Translations under genes and position numbers: made by a program
NCBI RefSeq assembly: GCF_021347895.1
Contig: NC_067123.1
Coordinates: forward strand, 37,497,571 to 37,561,570
DNA from: Acanthochromis polyacanthus
Lineage: Eukaryota > Chordata > Actinopteri > Pomacentridae
DNA length: 64,000 nucleotides
Direction of reading: 5' to 3'
Shown here: positions 50,510-63,398 of the stretch, piece by piece
Position numbering within the stretch: the first letter of the stretch is position 1
Layout of the letters: each line of letters begins with the position of its first letter
The notes under the pieces: model-generated
Seen by the model: the letters and a program-made list of their open reading frames with translations, nothing else
Database searches by the model: none
What the model was told of the DNA's origin: nothing

Positions 50510-51927
50510 GTCACATGTGCCACTATCCAATGCCTTCTACTACTAATCCTATCGTGTTAGTTAATTCCTGCAGGAAACTAATCTCTCTTTCATTCCTTTC
50601 CAAAGTCTAAGCTCAGCTGCCACCGTGTCGAGACCGGAAAGAGACTGAAACACAGAAGGTCTGCTGCAACAGGTGTGTCCATGCATGTGTAGGATTCACC
50701 ATCTGTCGGTAATGTGCCAGTCTACTGTTGCTTCATTAAACTTCCTCGCTGTCCCAATTCCTTCTCCCTTAAATCCTGTCTGTGAATGGGTCGTTTTCCT
50801 ACCTGTAGAGTCTCCAACTTTACTCTTAGGACCCTGCTATACATCACCCCATTCTAAAAAGTAATAAAATAAATCTGTTGTTAATAGACAGTACTCTTGC
50901 AGCAGAGGAGAATCAGAATCTTAGTGGTAGTTGTGACATTTTTGTAAGCATAGAGTTAAAGATGTTTACTATATCCTTCTGAGAACCAAGGAAAAAAAAA
51001 ATCTTTGAGTTGAACCTTTCCTTAAAAATATCTTAATTGTAGATTTTACAGCATGTCCACTGTAGTGGACAACAGAATGATTTTACCTTAAAAAAAAAAA
51101 CTGCAACACTTTGAAATCAAAAAAGTCCGACAAGAAAAGCAGAATGTCAACCCACTTTCTAATCCTCAACGATTTGGTTCAAAATTCTCTGAGTTCTGCG
51201 TCCTACAAGAGTGTAAAATTTATGAAGTTGAATGAAACATAACTATAAACAACTATTTATTTATTACATTGATCACTACATTCAGCGTGTTTATTACCCC
51301 ATGAAGAAATGTGTTTTGGAGCAGAAATTTCAATGTGAACAAAGAACTAGCAGCTAATTCGCAATTAATTGTGTAAAAAACGTCATAGTTTAGTCTGTCG
51401 TCCAAAATGTGTAAAAAAAACGTTAATTTAGTATGTCGTCCAAAATATCATAAAAATGTTATAGTTTACTATGTTGTCCAAAATGTGACCAAAAAAAGTC
51501 ATAGTTTAGTATGACGTCCAAAATGTGACAAAAAAGTCATAGTTTAGTATGTCATCCAAGATGTGACAAAAACGTCATAGTTTAGTATGTCGTCCAAAAT
51601 ATCATAAAAATGTTATAGTTTACTATGTTGTCCAAAATGTGACCAAAAAAGTCATAGTTTAGTATGTCGTCCAAAATGTGAGCAAAAACGTCACAGTTTA
51701 GTATGTCGTCCAAAATATCATAAAAATGTCATAGTTTAGTATGTCATCCAAAATATCATAAAAATGTCATAGTTTAGTATGTCATCCAAAATATCATAAA
51801 AATGTCATAGTTTAGTATGTCATCCAAAATATCATAAAAATGTCATACTTTAGTATGTCGTCCAAAATGTGGACAAAAATGTCATAGTTTAGTGTGTCGT
51901 CCAAAATGTGGACAAAAACGTCATAAG

Positions 51928-52095
51928 TTAGGTGCCCATATACCTCAACGGGTTAAGCGCGAGACCCATGTAAAGGGGCTGGTCTCAACGCAGCGGCCAG
52001 GGTTTGATTTCCGCTCGTGGCCGTTTGCTGCATCTCTTCTCCCACATTTCCTGTCTCTCCTTCACTATGCCTATCAATGAAAAGCCAAAAATAAA
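51928..52095 (+). mobile_element. tRNA-derived SINE inside the satellite, copy 1
   Basis: The tRNA-like head includes CTCAACGGGTTAAGCGC and a degenerate B-box (GGGTTTGATTTCC). It is followed by TTTGCTGCATCTCTTCTCCC, ACATTTCCTGTCTCTCCTTC and CCTATCAATGAAAAGCC, the tail of a common percomorph SINE. Confidence 0.8.
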
Positions 52096-52167
52096 GTCAT
52101 GGTTTCATATGTGGACAAAAATGTCATAGTTTATTATGTTGTACAAAATGTGAACAAAAACACAGTA

Positions 52168-52335
52168 GTTCAGGCGCCCGTATACCTCAACAGGTTAAAC
52201 GGGCAACCCGTTTAAAGGGGTTGGTACCAACGCAGCGGCCAGGGTTCGATTCCCGCTCGTGGCCCTTTGCTGCATCTCTTCTCCCACATTTCCTGTCTCT
52301 CCTTCACTACGCCTATCAATGATAGACTAAAAAAA
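52168..52335 (+). mobile_element. tRNA-derived SINE inside the satellite, copy 2
   Basis: Same SINE as copy 1, about 241 bp further on, with a better B-box (GGGTTCGATTCC) and the same tail. Both copies follow the same AGTT position of the monomer, suggesting one insertion that was duplicated with its flanks. Confidence 0.8.
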
Positions 52336-52626
52336 AAGTCATAGTTTAGTGTGTCGTCCAAAATGTAGAGAAAAACGTCATAGTTAAGAATGTTGTCAAA
52401 AATGTGGACAAATATATCAAAGTTCAGTATATCATCCAAAATCATGAAGAAACATCATAGTTTAGTATGACGTCCGAAATGTGGACAAAAATGTCATCGT
52501 TTAGCATGTCGTCCAAAATATGACAAAAGTGTCATAGTTAAGTATGTGGACAAAAATGTCATAGTTTAGTATGTCGTCCGAAATGTGAACAAAAATGTCA
52601 TAATTTAGTATGTCATCCAAAATGTC

Positions 52627-53476
52627 TGTTACGATCCAACCTCTAGGGGTTGGCTGGATGCAACAAAATAACCAGATGGCATTGGTTTAGGTTAAGGGAT
52701 TTATTGCTTAGTAGTAAAAGGAACGAAAAGGTGACAATAAAACACAAGACTGGTGGGTGTTGCTAAAACAAAGAACGGAATAAAACATAACGAAGGCTAA
52801 CAGAGTTTGTAACTAAGCTACACACAAAGAAAACAACTAAACTCCCTAGCCAAACCGAACTACAGAAGCAACAGCCACCACCAGGAACAAAAACTAATAC
52901 AATATGTGTACAAAACAAACTAAACAAAACTGGTGCCTCTGAATAAGTATACATACTGAGCACAGTTCACAAATGCTCAAAATACAAAGTGGCTTCGACA
53001 CACATTTGGCAGACTACGAATTGGAGCCTCACTCTCCACTGAGATGTAGGGATCCACACTAAACTAAAGTCAACAACAGAAGGTCGAAGTTGTCTGTAGT
53101 ACCCACCACAAGTGCTTCCAGACTGAAAGACCACACAGAACCACAGTGTAACAAGGCACCAGGGTGGACTGGTCAAAGTACCAGCCACCAAGACTAACGG
53201 CATGGTGGCACTTTATAGGTAGCAGGTGTGGTGCCTGGCTGCCTCTGATTGGTCCGAGGAGGAGGAGCCCAATCCGGATGGTCGAAGGGCGGGGAGAACC
53301 AGACTGGAGTGCAGGTCGTGTTCAGCTCTGTGTCATCAGCTGAAACGGCCGGCAGCTGGGGTTCCAAAGACTCTGCAAAAGCCACAGCTGAACCCACACA
53401 CAAATTTCTCCCACACAAAGGCCCAATAAAACACCACCTCAAAACAAACGGCACACCAGTACTGGTGGCGGTAACA
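52627..53476. mobile_element. Solo LTR, 850 bp
   Basis: The segment begins TGTTACGATCCAACCTC and ends GGTGGCGGTAACA, so it has TG...CA ends with a short inverted TGTTAC/GTAACA. It is flanked by the 5-bp duplication ATGTC (52622-52626 and 53477-53481) within satellite monomers. Internal retroelement sequence is absent. An AATAAA near 53425 and a TTTATAGG motif near 53213 suggest + orientation, which is uncertain. Confidence 0.8.
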
Positions 53477-56400
53477 ATGTCACAAAAACATCATAGTTTA
53501 GTATGTCGTCCAAAATGTGGAAAAAAATGTCATAGTTAAACTATGACATTTTTGTCCACATTTTGGATGGCATACTAAACTATGATAGTTTAGTATGACG
53601 TCCAAAATGTGGACAGAAATGTCATAGTTTAGTATGTCATCCAAAATGTGGACAAAAAACGTCATACTTTAGTATGACGTCCAAAATGTGGACAAAAAAC
53701 GTCATACTTTAGTATGTCGTCCAAAATGTCACAAAAACGTCATACTTTAGTATGACGTCCAAAATGTGGACAGAAATGTCATAGTTTAGTATGTCATCCA
53801 AAATGTCACAAAAACGTCATACTTTAGTATGACGTCCAAAATGTGGACAAAAACGTCATAGTTTAGTATGTCATCCAAAATGTCACAAAAACGTCATAGT
53901 TTAGTATGTCATCCAAAATATCATAAAAATGTCATAGTTTAGTATGTTGTCTAAAATGTGGAAAAATGTCATAGTTTAGTATGTCGTCCAAAATGTGGAC
54001 AAAAAACGTCATAGTTTAGTATGACGTCCAAAATGGACAAAAAACGTCATAGTTTAGTATGTTGTCCAAAATGTCACAAAAACGTCATACTTTAGTATGT
54101 CGTCCAAAATATTGGAAAAGCGTCACAGTTTAGTATGCCGTCTAAAATGTGGAAAAAATGTCATAGTTCAGTATGTCGTCCAAAATGTCACAAAAACATC
54201 ATAGTTTAGTATGCCGTCTAAAATGTGGAAAAAATGTCATAGTTTAGTATGTCATCCAAAATATCATAAAAATGTCATAGTTTAGTATGTCGTCCAAAAT
54301 GTCACAAAAACGTCATAGTTTAGTATGTCGTCTAAAATGGACAAAAAACGTCATAGTTTAGTATGTCATCCAAAATGGACAAAAAACGTCATAGTTTAGT
54401 ATGTCGTCTAAAATGTGAGCAAAAACGTCACAGTTTAGTATGCCATCTAAAATGTGAGCAAAAACGTCACAGTTTAGTATGTCGTCCAAAATGTGACAAA
54501 AACGTCATACTTTAGTATGTCGTCCAAAATATTGGAAAAGCGTCACAGTTTAGTATGTCGTCCAAAATGTCACAAAAACATCATAGTTTAGTATGTCATC
54601 CAAAATATCATAAAAACGTCATAGTTTAGTATGTCGTCTAAAATGTGGAAAAAATGTCATAGTTTAGTATGTCGTCCAAAATGTGGACAAAAAACGTCAT
54701 AGTTTAGTATGTCGTCTAAAATGTGGACAAAAAACGTCATAGTTTAGTATGACGTCCAAAATGTGGACAAAAAACGTCATAGTTTAGTATGCCGTCTAAA
54801 ATGGACAAAAAACGTCATCGTTTAGTATGTCATCCAAAATGGACAAAAAAACGTCATAGTTTAGTATGTCGTCTAAAATGTGAGCAAAAACGTCACAGTT
54901 TAGTGTGTCGTCCAAAATGTGACAAAAATGTCATAGTTTAGTATGCCATCCAAAATGTCACAAAAACGTCATACTTTAGTATGTCGTCCAAAATATTGGA
55001 AAAGCGTCACAGTTTAGTGTGTCGTCCAAAATGTCACAAAAACATCATAGTTTAGTATGACGTCCAAAATGTGGACAAAAACGTCATAGTTTAGTATGTC
55101 GTCCAAAATATCATAAAAACGTCATAGTTTAGTATGTCGTCTAAAATGTGGAAAAAATGTCATAGTTTAGTATGTCGTCCAAAATGTGGACAAAAAACGT
55201 CATAGTTTAGTATGTCGTCTAAAATGTGGACAAAAAACGTCATAGTTTAGTATGTCATCCAAAATATCATAAAAACGTCATAGTTTAGTATGTCGTCTAA
55301 AATGTGGAAAAAATGTCATAGTTTAGTATGTCGTCCAAAATGTGGACAAAAACGTCATAGTTTAGTGTGACGTCTAAAATGTGGAAAAAAATTCATAGTT
55401 TAGTATGTTGTCTAAAATGTGAGCAAAAACGTCAGTTTAGTATGTCGTCCAAAATGTGACAAAAATGTCATAGTTTAGTATGTCGTCCAAAATATCATAA
55501 AAACGTCATAGTTTAGTATGTCGTCTAAAATGTGGAAAAAATGTCATAGTTTAGTATGTCGTCCAAAATGTGGACAAAAAACGTCATAGTTTAGTATGAC
55601 GTCCAAAATGTGGACAAAAACGTCATAGTTTAGTGTGTCGTCTAAAATGTGAGCAAAAACGTCACAGTTTAGTATGTCGTCCAAAATGTGACAAAAACGT
55701 CATAGTTTAGTATGTCATCCAAAATATCATAAAAACGTCATAGTTTAGTATGTCGTCTAAAATGTGGAAAAAATGTCATAGTTTAGTATGTCGTCCAAAA
55801 TGTGGACAAAAAACGTCATAGTTTAGTATGTCGTCTAAAATGTGGACAAAAAACGTCATAGTTTAGTATGACGTCCAAAATGTGGACAAAAAACGTCATA
55901 GTTTAGTATGTCATCCAAAATGGACAAAAAAACGTCATAGTTTAGTATGTCGTCTAAAATGTGAGCAAAAACGTCACAGTTTAGTATGCCATCCAAAATG
56001 TCACAAAAACGTCATACTTTAGTATGTCGTCCAAAATATTGGAAAAGCGTCACAGTTTAGTGTGTCGTCCAAAATGTCACAAAAACATCATAGTTTAGTA
56101 TGACGTCCAAAACGGACAAAAAACGTCATAGTTTAGTATGACGTCCAAAATGTGGACAAAAACGTCATAGTTTAGTATGACGTCCAAAATGGACAAAAAA
56201 CGTCATAGTTTAGTATGTCATCCAAAATGGACAAAAAACGTCATAGTTTAGTATGCCATCCAAAATGTCACAAAAACGTCATACTTTAGTATGTCGTCCA
56301 AAATATTGGAAAAGCGTCACAGTTTAGTGTGTCGTCCAAAATGTCACAAAAACATCATAGTTTAGTATGACGTCCAAAACGGACAAAAAACGTCATAGTT

Positions 56401-56925
56401 TAGTATGACGTCCAAAATGTGGACAAAAACGTCATAGTTTAGTATGACGTCCAAAATGGACAAAAAACGTCATAGTTTAGTATGTCATCCAAAATGGACA
56501 AAAAACGTCATAGTTTAGTATGTCATCCAAAATGGACAAAAACGTCATAGTTTAGTATGACGTCCAAAATATGACCAAAAACGTCATAGTTTAGTATGTC
56601 ATCCAAAATGGACAAAAAACGTCATAGTTTAGTATGTCATCCAAAATGGACAAAAACGTCATAGTTTAGTATGACGTCCAAAATATGACCAAAACGTCAT
56701 AGTTTAGTATGACGTCCAAAACGGACAAAAAACGTCATAGTTTAGTATGCCGTCCAAAATATGACCAAAAACGTCATAGTTTAGTATGTCATCCAAAATG
56801 GACAAAAAACGTCATAGTTTAGTATGTCGTCTAAAATGTGAGCAAAAACGTCACAGTTTAGTATGTCGTCCAAAATATTGGAAAAGCGTCATAGTTTAGT
56901 ATGTCGTCCAAACTGTGAGCAAAAA

Positions 56926-58074
56926 TGACAGCTATATGACCATCAAAATAAAAACATTAAAGGAACGGTTATTTTAACACTAGCACATCAAAGGCTTGCC
57001 ATAAGTGATGAACTGATCCACGGACCTTTATCAGAGTAATTTGCACACAGTTCGGTAGCCATACATAACATGCACATGCATAACACATGTCTGTGCTCAG
57101 CAAAAGGTAATTTTTTATTAAATTTGTCATCCCTCGGAAATGATGCGTCAACTGAGCAGCCTTGGTGGAGTACTGCGCTCTCTGAGGGCTTTTCTAGTTC
57201 AGTGAGCTGCATTCTGAGACATCGGAAGTGTGGACAGCGTAAGTCATGTTTCTCCAGACCTGGCTTTGACTTTACTGAATGAATGAGTCAGTGAATGAAA
57301 TAAGTCAGACGTAGAGGTCTGATGTCTCAATGGAACTGTCTTTGGAGGAAAGAGAGAAATCCTCTCTGCGTCATAAAAGCCTCACCCTCCTCCTGTCGGT
57401 TTGTCCACGCTGTCTGGCTTCCTCTGACATTTTATCATCTAATGCCATCCGGGTAACTTAAAGTTACGTTCCTGCTGCTGAATGTAAAAATGCAGCTTTT
57501 GAGCTGAGTGCAGTCTGACTGAAATTGAACCCTGCAACTGTAAAGTTAAATTTACATGAGCTATTTCAGTCACCAAATGTAAACAAGCAGCTGTCGCCCA
57601 TGCAGATTTGTTTGGAACTACCCTGCTGGTAATGAGATAAGCAACTGTTGCGTCTTCAGGTAATCCTGTTTGAGGACTAGTAAGGTCACAAGTCAAATCC
57701 TCATAAGAGCAGACAGGGACTGAAGTGTTCACAGTTACACTAACTCAAGTGCTGGGAGCAATGCATCGAGTGACTTTGCAGCTTTAATGAATGATACTAT
57801 TAGCTGATTGTGTCTACAGGAGATTCCACTTGCAGGTCAGTGTTGTTGCTTCTTTAGGGCATGGACAGCGTATTGGGCTTTTAGCTGGATAATGTCAACG
57901 TGCATTTCTTCATTGGCACGTGCATTAATTGTTATTGTTTTGTATTTGCAGATTACAGCCTCATTCTGCAGAGACTTTTAAAGAGTTCCAGTGTCCGATC
58001 CTGCATGCTGACATTGCTGTAAAGCACAGGATAAATCGCCTGTTGAGCCAACTAATATCTATACAACTGTGGAA
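56926..58074 (+). other. Upstream region and probable 5' UTR of the complexin-like gene
   Basis: No coding seen. An acceptor-like TTTGCAG ends at about 57951, and the following 120 bp lead to the ATG, so at least one noncoding exon probably lies further upstream. Confidence 0.4.
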
Positions 58075-58927
58075 ATGGATTCCCTGATGTCGCTGGGCGC
58101 TCCCCTGAAGCAGTTCACCCGATGTGTGTCGGGGAAGAACACCACCGCAAAGAGAGGCACCAAGAGGAGCCAGTCGGTGCGCCGAAACAGCTTCACCCGC
58201 AGGAAGAGCGTCAGCCGGAGGAGAAGTCTCCCCTGCACCCAGAAGGTCCCAGACTCCTGGCTCAGAGCGTACCAGGATGACCTCAAGAAAGAAAGGTACG
58301 CAAATGAGGAAAGCATGTATTCATTGAGATATATACATTTAGATTTTTGTATAAATGTTGATTTCCCCCCCCCCCCCCCAGTTAAATCTGCAGTTAGTTT
58401 TATTTTCTGAGAATCAGATTTGTTACTGCAGTTTTTCTTTAAACGGGGACTCATTTAGGATTTAAAAACTTCAGGTACTGTCTTGTCATCCACCTGTGAC
58501 TCTTGGAAGGACAGACGTGGCTTAATGAGGATCAGGCTGCTCCTCACATGAATAAGCTTCTTTCCCATGTGTCTCATGTTGCTCTGTGCTGTTTGTCAAA
58601 GGAAACGTCAGCAAGCCATCCTGGCCAAGAAGAACGCCGAAAGGACGGTCAGAAAAACTCACTTCAGGAGCCACCACTGCCTCCCAAGGGTAAGCGGACA
58701 TATAAATCCCAGAGATTGAAAATCTCTGCTTGTCGTTGTCTAAATCCACCACTCTGGGTCCTCTGCAGCAGACCACCGCTGCCAGGAAACCAGCTCCAGT
58801 GAAGGACGACTCCTTCTTTGGAGCCTTTCAGGGCCTCAGTCTGGACGGACTGGTGGGAGGAGCGTCTGGGTTGCCTGCTGCCGCTGCTCCTGCAGCAGGT
58901 GGAGGAGATCCGTGCAAAGTCATGTGA
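58075..58927 (+). CDS. Complexin-3/4-like protein with CaaX box (155 aa)
   Basis: Complexins bind assembled SNARE complexes and tune synaptic vesicle fusion; CPLX3 and CPLX4 are farnesylated retinal ribbon-synapse forms. Exons 58075-58295, 58602-58689 and 58769-58927 join in frame. The N-terminus (MDSLMSLGAPLKQFTRCVSG) resembles the CPLX3 start. Next comes a strongly basic stretch, KRSQSVRRNSFTRRKSVSRR, which is not typical. The accessory and central helix region reads SWLRAYQDDLKKERKRQQAI, then LAKKNAERTVRKTHFRSHHC and LP, aligning with CPLX3 RKAERATLRSHFRDKYRLP. The C-terminus ends GGDPCKVM, a CaaX prenylation signal. The Tyr of the FRDKY segment, which contacts SNAREs in other complexins, is replaced by His. 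Length fits CPLX3/4. The poly(A) site was not identified. The gene is convergent with dnajc8. Family is confident; exact paralog is not. Confidence 0.78.
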
Positions 58928-59639
58928 GACTCAACATATTAAGGACAATTAGACTTTTCAAATGAGCCACATTGCTTGAGAGATTCCCATACGAAGGAGA
59001 CAAATAACACCCAAGAAAGAGGAGAGTATTTCTGTGTATTTTCTTGAATGTTTTTTTTCCCCTTTAGCCAACAATATTGCCAGTTCTTGCTTCCTTTATG
59101 TATATATTTGTTGTTTGGACTGTAAACTGTAAGAATTGTTGCACTGTTGTTTGCAAAATGAGCAGAATTGTTATGCTGAAATATTATGGTTATAAAATTG
59201 TGGAAAACTGATTCATTGAACTTGAATGAGTTTTATTTTCATAATGTTGAGTTTGTCTCATAATTCAAAGCAAAAACTAAACAAGTAATACAATTTTAAT
59301 CAATCTTTTCCAAACATAAAAGGGAAATAATTCCCAACAAACACCATTTGGATGTTTGGCGATTTTATTAACATTTCAATGAGTGTATTAAAACATGCAT
59401 GGCTGATTGGGGTTTGAGGCACTAAATGCAAAAGTTGCATTTGTGCTACAGACTTAAACACGGTGCTTAACATTTCTGGGAGCTGGTCGTGTTTCCAGTT
59501 TGAAGGTAAGCTTGTACAAAGGATCTATAATTACATCTGGATCCTCAACAACATTAGTGCCACAACCCTCGCCGTATCTGGATATGTACAAACAGTCAGC
59601 TCTGTAAACCACAGTGAGGTCGGCTTGTTAAGACCAAGC
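58928..59639. other. Convergent 3' region between complexin-like gene and dnajc8
   Basis: No coding was seen. The complexin-like 3' UTR must end here, but no clear + strand AATAAA was picked out. No repeats were recognised. Confidence 0.4.
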
Positions 59640-59645
59640 TTTATT
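59640..59645 (-). promoter_or_regulatory. dnajc8: Poly(A) signal of dnajc8
   Basis: TTTATT on the + strand is AATAAA on the dnajc8 strand, 332 bp past the stop, giving a short 3' UTR. Confidence 0.55.
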
Positions 59646-59977
59646 TAGTTTAAAAAAAAAGAAAGACAAAAGAACAAAACGCAGAAATAATGGCAAACCA
59701 CATTTTCCTCATCAATTACATAAGTGGAAGATGCATCATTGCATACACGAGACGGTTATGATCTCTGCCTCCAGGTCACAAATATGTACATTTAGAAAAC
59801 CAAGTACAAAACTACGTTTTGTCAGGGTCAGGATGAGGACGTCGTCGTCGTGTGTCCCGATGACTGTGATGAGGAGAACACGGCTGACTGCAGACGATGA
59901 GGTGACGATACACAGAACTGGGGTTCGTTTGTTTTTCAACAGTGGATTTGAATCTAGTGAAGTCCAATTTTACAGCA

Positions 59978-62900
59978 TCATTCCCTCTGTTCCATCTTGA
60001 CTTTAGGGGGCTTGAGGAAAGACCTGTTCTTTTTCTCCTTGCTCTTGCCTTTAGCCTGGAAGTTCCTCCAACTGTCCACACGGCCATCTCTTGTTTCCTG
60101 AAAAACGTGTTGAAAATAAATGATCACGTAAAGGAGCCGTTTGTCACATTCAGAACCAGGGGGTGTCGCTAGAGCATCAGCATCTCAGACCAAAACAACA
60201 GTGTGCTGCAGACTCTCATGAATAGAAAGATCAAAATGTTCTTGATTCTATTTTTATGGGATCAAAAAAAAGCTCAGTTTTTTTATACAGCATTCTTATT
60301 TACATTGTTCACTGTAAAGAGCAGCAGTGCCCATGTAGAGAGTTTTTTATGGCTTTGCTAATATTCCACAGCTCAAATAGCAAAAACAGAAGTAGCTGCC
60401 ACTGGACGGTGCTTTGAAACACGATAAATTAAGGACAATAAATAATGAAATCCAATGTGTATATTAAACAAAACTATATTAAGAATTGAAACATACACAA
60501 AGGAGGCAAGACATATGTAGTACAGTGAGGAAGTAATGAGATCAAATATAAACCAATAAATTAGAACAATAGGAGCAGGAGATAAGCAGCACTTTTAAAA
60601 GCAGAGCTGTGATTGTTCCCTGTAAGTTGTCTTAAAAAAGCTCATTTTATCCAATTTATTTCTTTTTGTTTCTAGCGGTCGCTCGAGTTTTTGAGATCAC
60701 AAAAACAAAAAATGTCCCAACTTCAAAATTTCACATCCGTCCTGACAAACAATCAGTTTGTACTCTGATTTTTAAGGCATCAAGCTCAAAACACATCCCC
60801 ATTAACTCTATCTAAGTCTATTAATGATCAAAATCTAATAAATGGAAATTTGCAGAAACACAAAAAGCCTGATCATCATGTTTACGGTTACGAGAGACGG
60901 TACCTCAAAGTTTTTCTGCCATTCTCTCTCTCGCTTTGCTTTCTCTGCTGCCTCGATCTCTTCCTCTCTCGCCCTTTTCCTGGTAAATAAACAAAATAGA
61001 AGAAATCCATGAGACTGTGAAAGAAAACGTTCTGGTTTCTTTAGAGGGGTGAAGGCAGATGAGTGTCAGTCTGTAAATATGCAGTCCTCTACCTTTCATG
61101 CATGTCCTTTGCTTCCCTTTCCTTCCTCTTGATTTCCAGCTCTGCGAACAGCTTCATGGTCTGTTTATAAACTGCTTGTTTGAACTGGAGAGGAAAATAA
61201 AACAAACAAAAGCAAGTTTGACTAAAATCTGACATTTTTCACCGCTGTCACCTCACAATATTTGTACCCAACAATGACTTACCAACTCTGGGTCGTCCTC
61301 CTCCACATCCTGTGGTTTCCCTTCTTTCTTCAGCTGTTTCCTTTTCTCTTTTACCTGCCGAATAAAATAAATCGTTATTAAACAAGCAGAAATTAAGAGA
61401 GCCGAGGAAAATGGAGCAAATTAAACAGGAAAAGGCTCTAATGCAAGCGGACGTGGGAACTACTCACCATATGCTCCACATATTCCTTTCCTGCATGGAT
61501 CACATCTAAGGCTCTCTTCTTCTGCTCTGGGTCCAGAAGGAGTTTGTAAGCCTTGTCCACCGCTAGAACACAACGAGATATTCAGCTGAAGATTTGTTTC
61601 ATGTGATGCAAGAAGATGCACAGAAAGGCAGTAAGTCATTTTAAAACACAAACAACTCGGATGTAACTCGGTATTTATACCTTCAAAGGCTTTCTGTGCT
61701 CTGTCCGGGTCATCCTGATTTTTGTCTGGATGGACCAAAATGGACAACTGGACAGTTAAAGAGATCAAGATTAGGAGTTAAAGACAAAAAATTCTCAAAT
61801 TCTCAAGTGAAAAAATAATGAATGTCTTGGAATGCTTTTCTGATAGACTTTGCTTACCGCCCGAAATCTTTTCTTCAATTCATCGTCTGTCGCATCTGGA
61901 TCAATCTGCAGCACCTGAAAATTGGGTGAATATTGAAATTACATTTTATTAGGCATCATAACCAAAGAGTCGCTGCACAAGAATACTAACTAGTAAATTG
62001 AAAATTGAAGGAATGCAATAAGCAACCTGCAAAGGCCGTGAGTTAAGATAAACATTCTGCAGTGACAAGAACTTAAGTGTACAGATGTTTGCCTCGTGTC
62101 TTTGTCCACTTTGAGTCTGATGAAGACGCAGCAGTGTTCAGTCTGTTTGTACAACACAAGGCTACGAATTTAGCAGTGTGCTCCAGCCTCCTTTTGTCCT
62201 CTGAACATTATGTAGTGAGTCTGATTCAGGGTCAAAAATGAAGAATTGAATTAATAGTCCTTGTGTGATGGTCACACTTCTGATGGTGTCTCATTTGGTG
62301 ATGCGCCTCACAGGAATATTAAGATGAAGCCTGGCCTTAAAAAAACAGATTGGAATAGCAATAGCTCTCAAAAAAATGAAACTTTGATATTTTCTTGATG
62401 GGTCAGACATGAACTTGATTGTAATTCTACCACAATAGATTAGATTTTGTGGCACAGAGCAGTTGTTCTAGTCATGACTTAAGGAAAACTCTAAACATTT
62501 TTACAGCCTTCGAGATATGCTGCTTGTTTATTTCAAATCATCACTGTAAACATATTAGGTAGGTACGATTATTGTACACAGAACTATGTATGAAACCAAC
62601 TTTCCATATAATAAAATGGCTAATATGTTTCTTAAAAATACAGAATTAGTGTCCTTAGTTACCTCAAAGGGGTTGAGGTTGAAGTACGATGCGCCAGGTC
62701 TGAGCAGTCTGTCAATCTGCTGCTTGGAGGTTAACACCGAGTCTCGCTTCTCAATCTGCTTCACCTGGATAAAAAGAAACACACAAAAGGATCACGTAAA
62801 GCTTCCACAGCTGGTGAGGAGAGCTGGTTCAGTGGCGGGCACAGAGCTAGACTAGGTGATTTCAGCAGCAGAGAGAAGGACCCTGGAGAAGATTCTCTCC

Positions 62901-63367
62901 ATCCGAGACAGCACCCAGCATCCTCTGCACAGGACTGTGATCAGGCAGAGGAGTGTCTCTGAGCTGCTCCACCAACAGACTCAGGAAGTCTTTTGCCACG
63001 CAGCAGACTGTTGAACTCGTCACTGAGTGGTCAGGAGGGTCTCAGTCGCCATGACATCAGGACTGATCCAAAGTGATTTTTAAATGTCATGCACCTTCTG
63101 TAGTTTTACCCAAATGTTGTCTCACTACCTCTCAAAGCCATTGAAATCACTTGAAATCACTTTAAAGCACCTCTAAAAGTGTAAATACTGTACATTGACC
63201 TTTAATACATTGAATATTTCGATAGATTTTAAATTTAGACATGTTTTTGTACAGTACTGTGCAGCAAGTTTTTCCAGAGTATATACTAACCTGCCTGTCT
63301 TGTCTGTTCTTGTCTCTTTCTGTTGTATGTAAGCTGCTGAACACTTGAATTTCCCTTGGGATTCATA

Positions 63368-63398
<31 letters not shown>

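Larger units (their letters stand above)
51380..56925. repeat. Minisatellite, about 39-bp monomer, with insertions
   Basis: The monomer reads approximately GTCATAGTTTAGTATGTCGT then CCAAAATGTGGACAAAAAC, with length variants of about 36-41 bp that differ mainly in the AAAATGTGGAC, AAAATGGAC, AAAATATCAT and AAAATATTGG section. Excluding the SINEs and the LTR, it holds roughly 110 monomers. Higher-order blocks are visible; for example a 267-bp period links 56011 and 56278. One inverted monomer is at 53538-53585. It lies between clk2 and the complexin-like gene. Confidence 0.95.

Noticed and set aside
51380..56925. CRISPR-like array
   Set aside because: The units are contiguous diverged monomers without constant repeats and unique spacers, in a vertebrate genome; it is a minisatellite.
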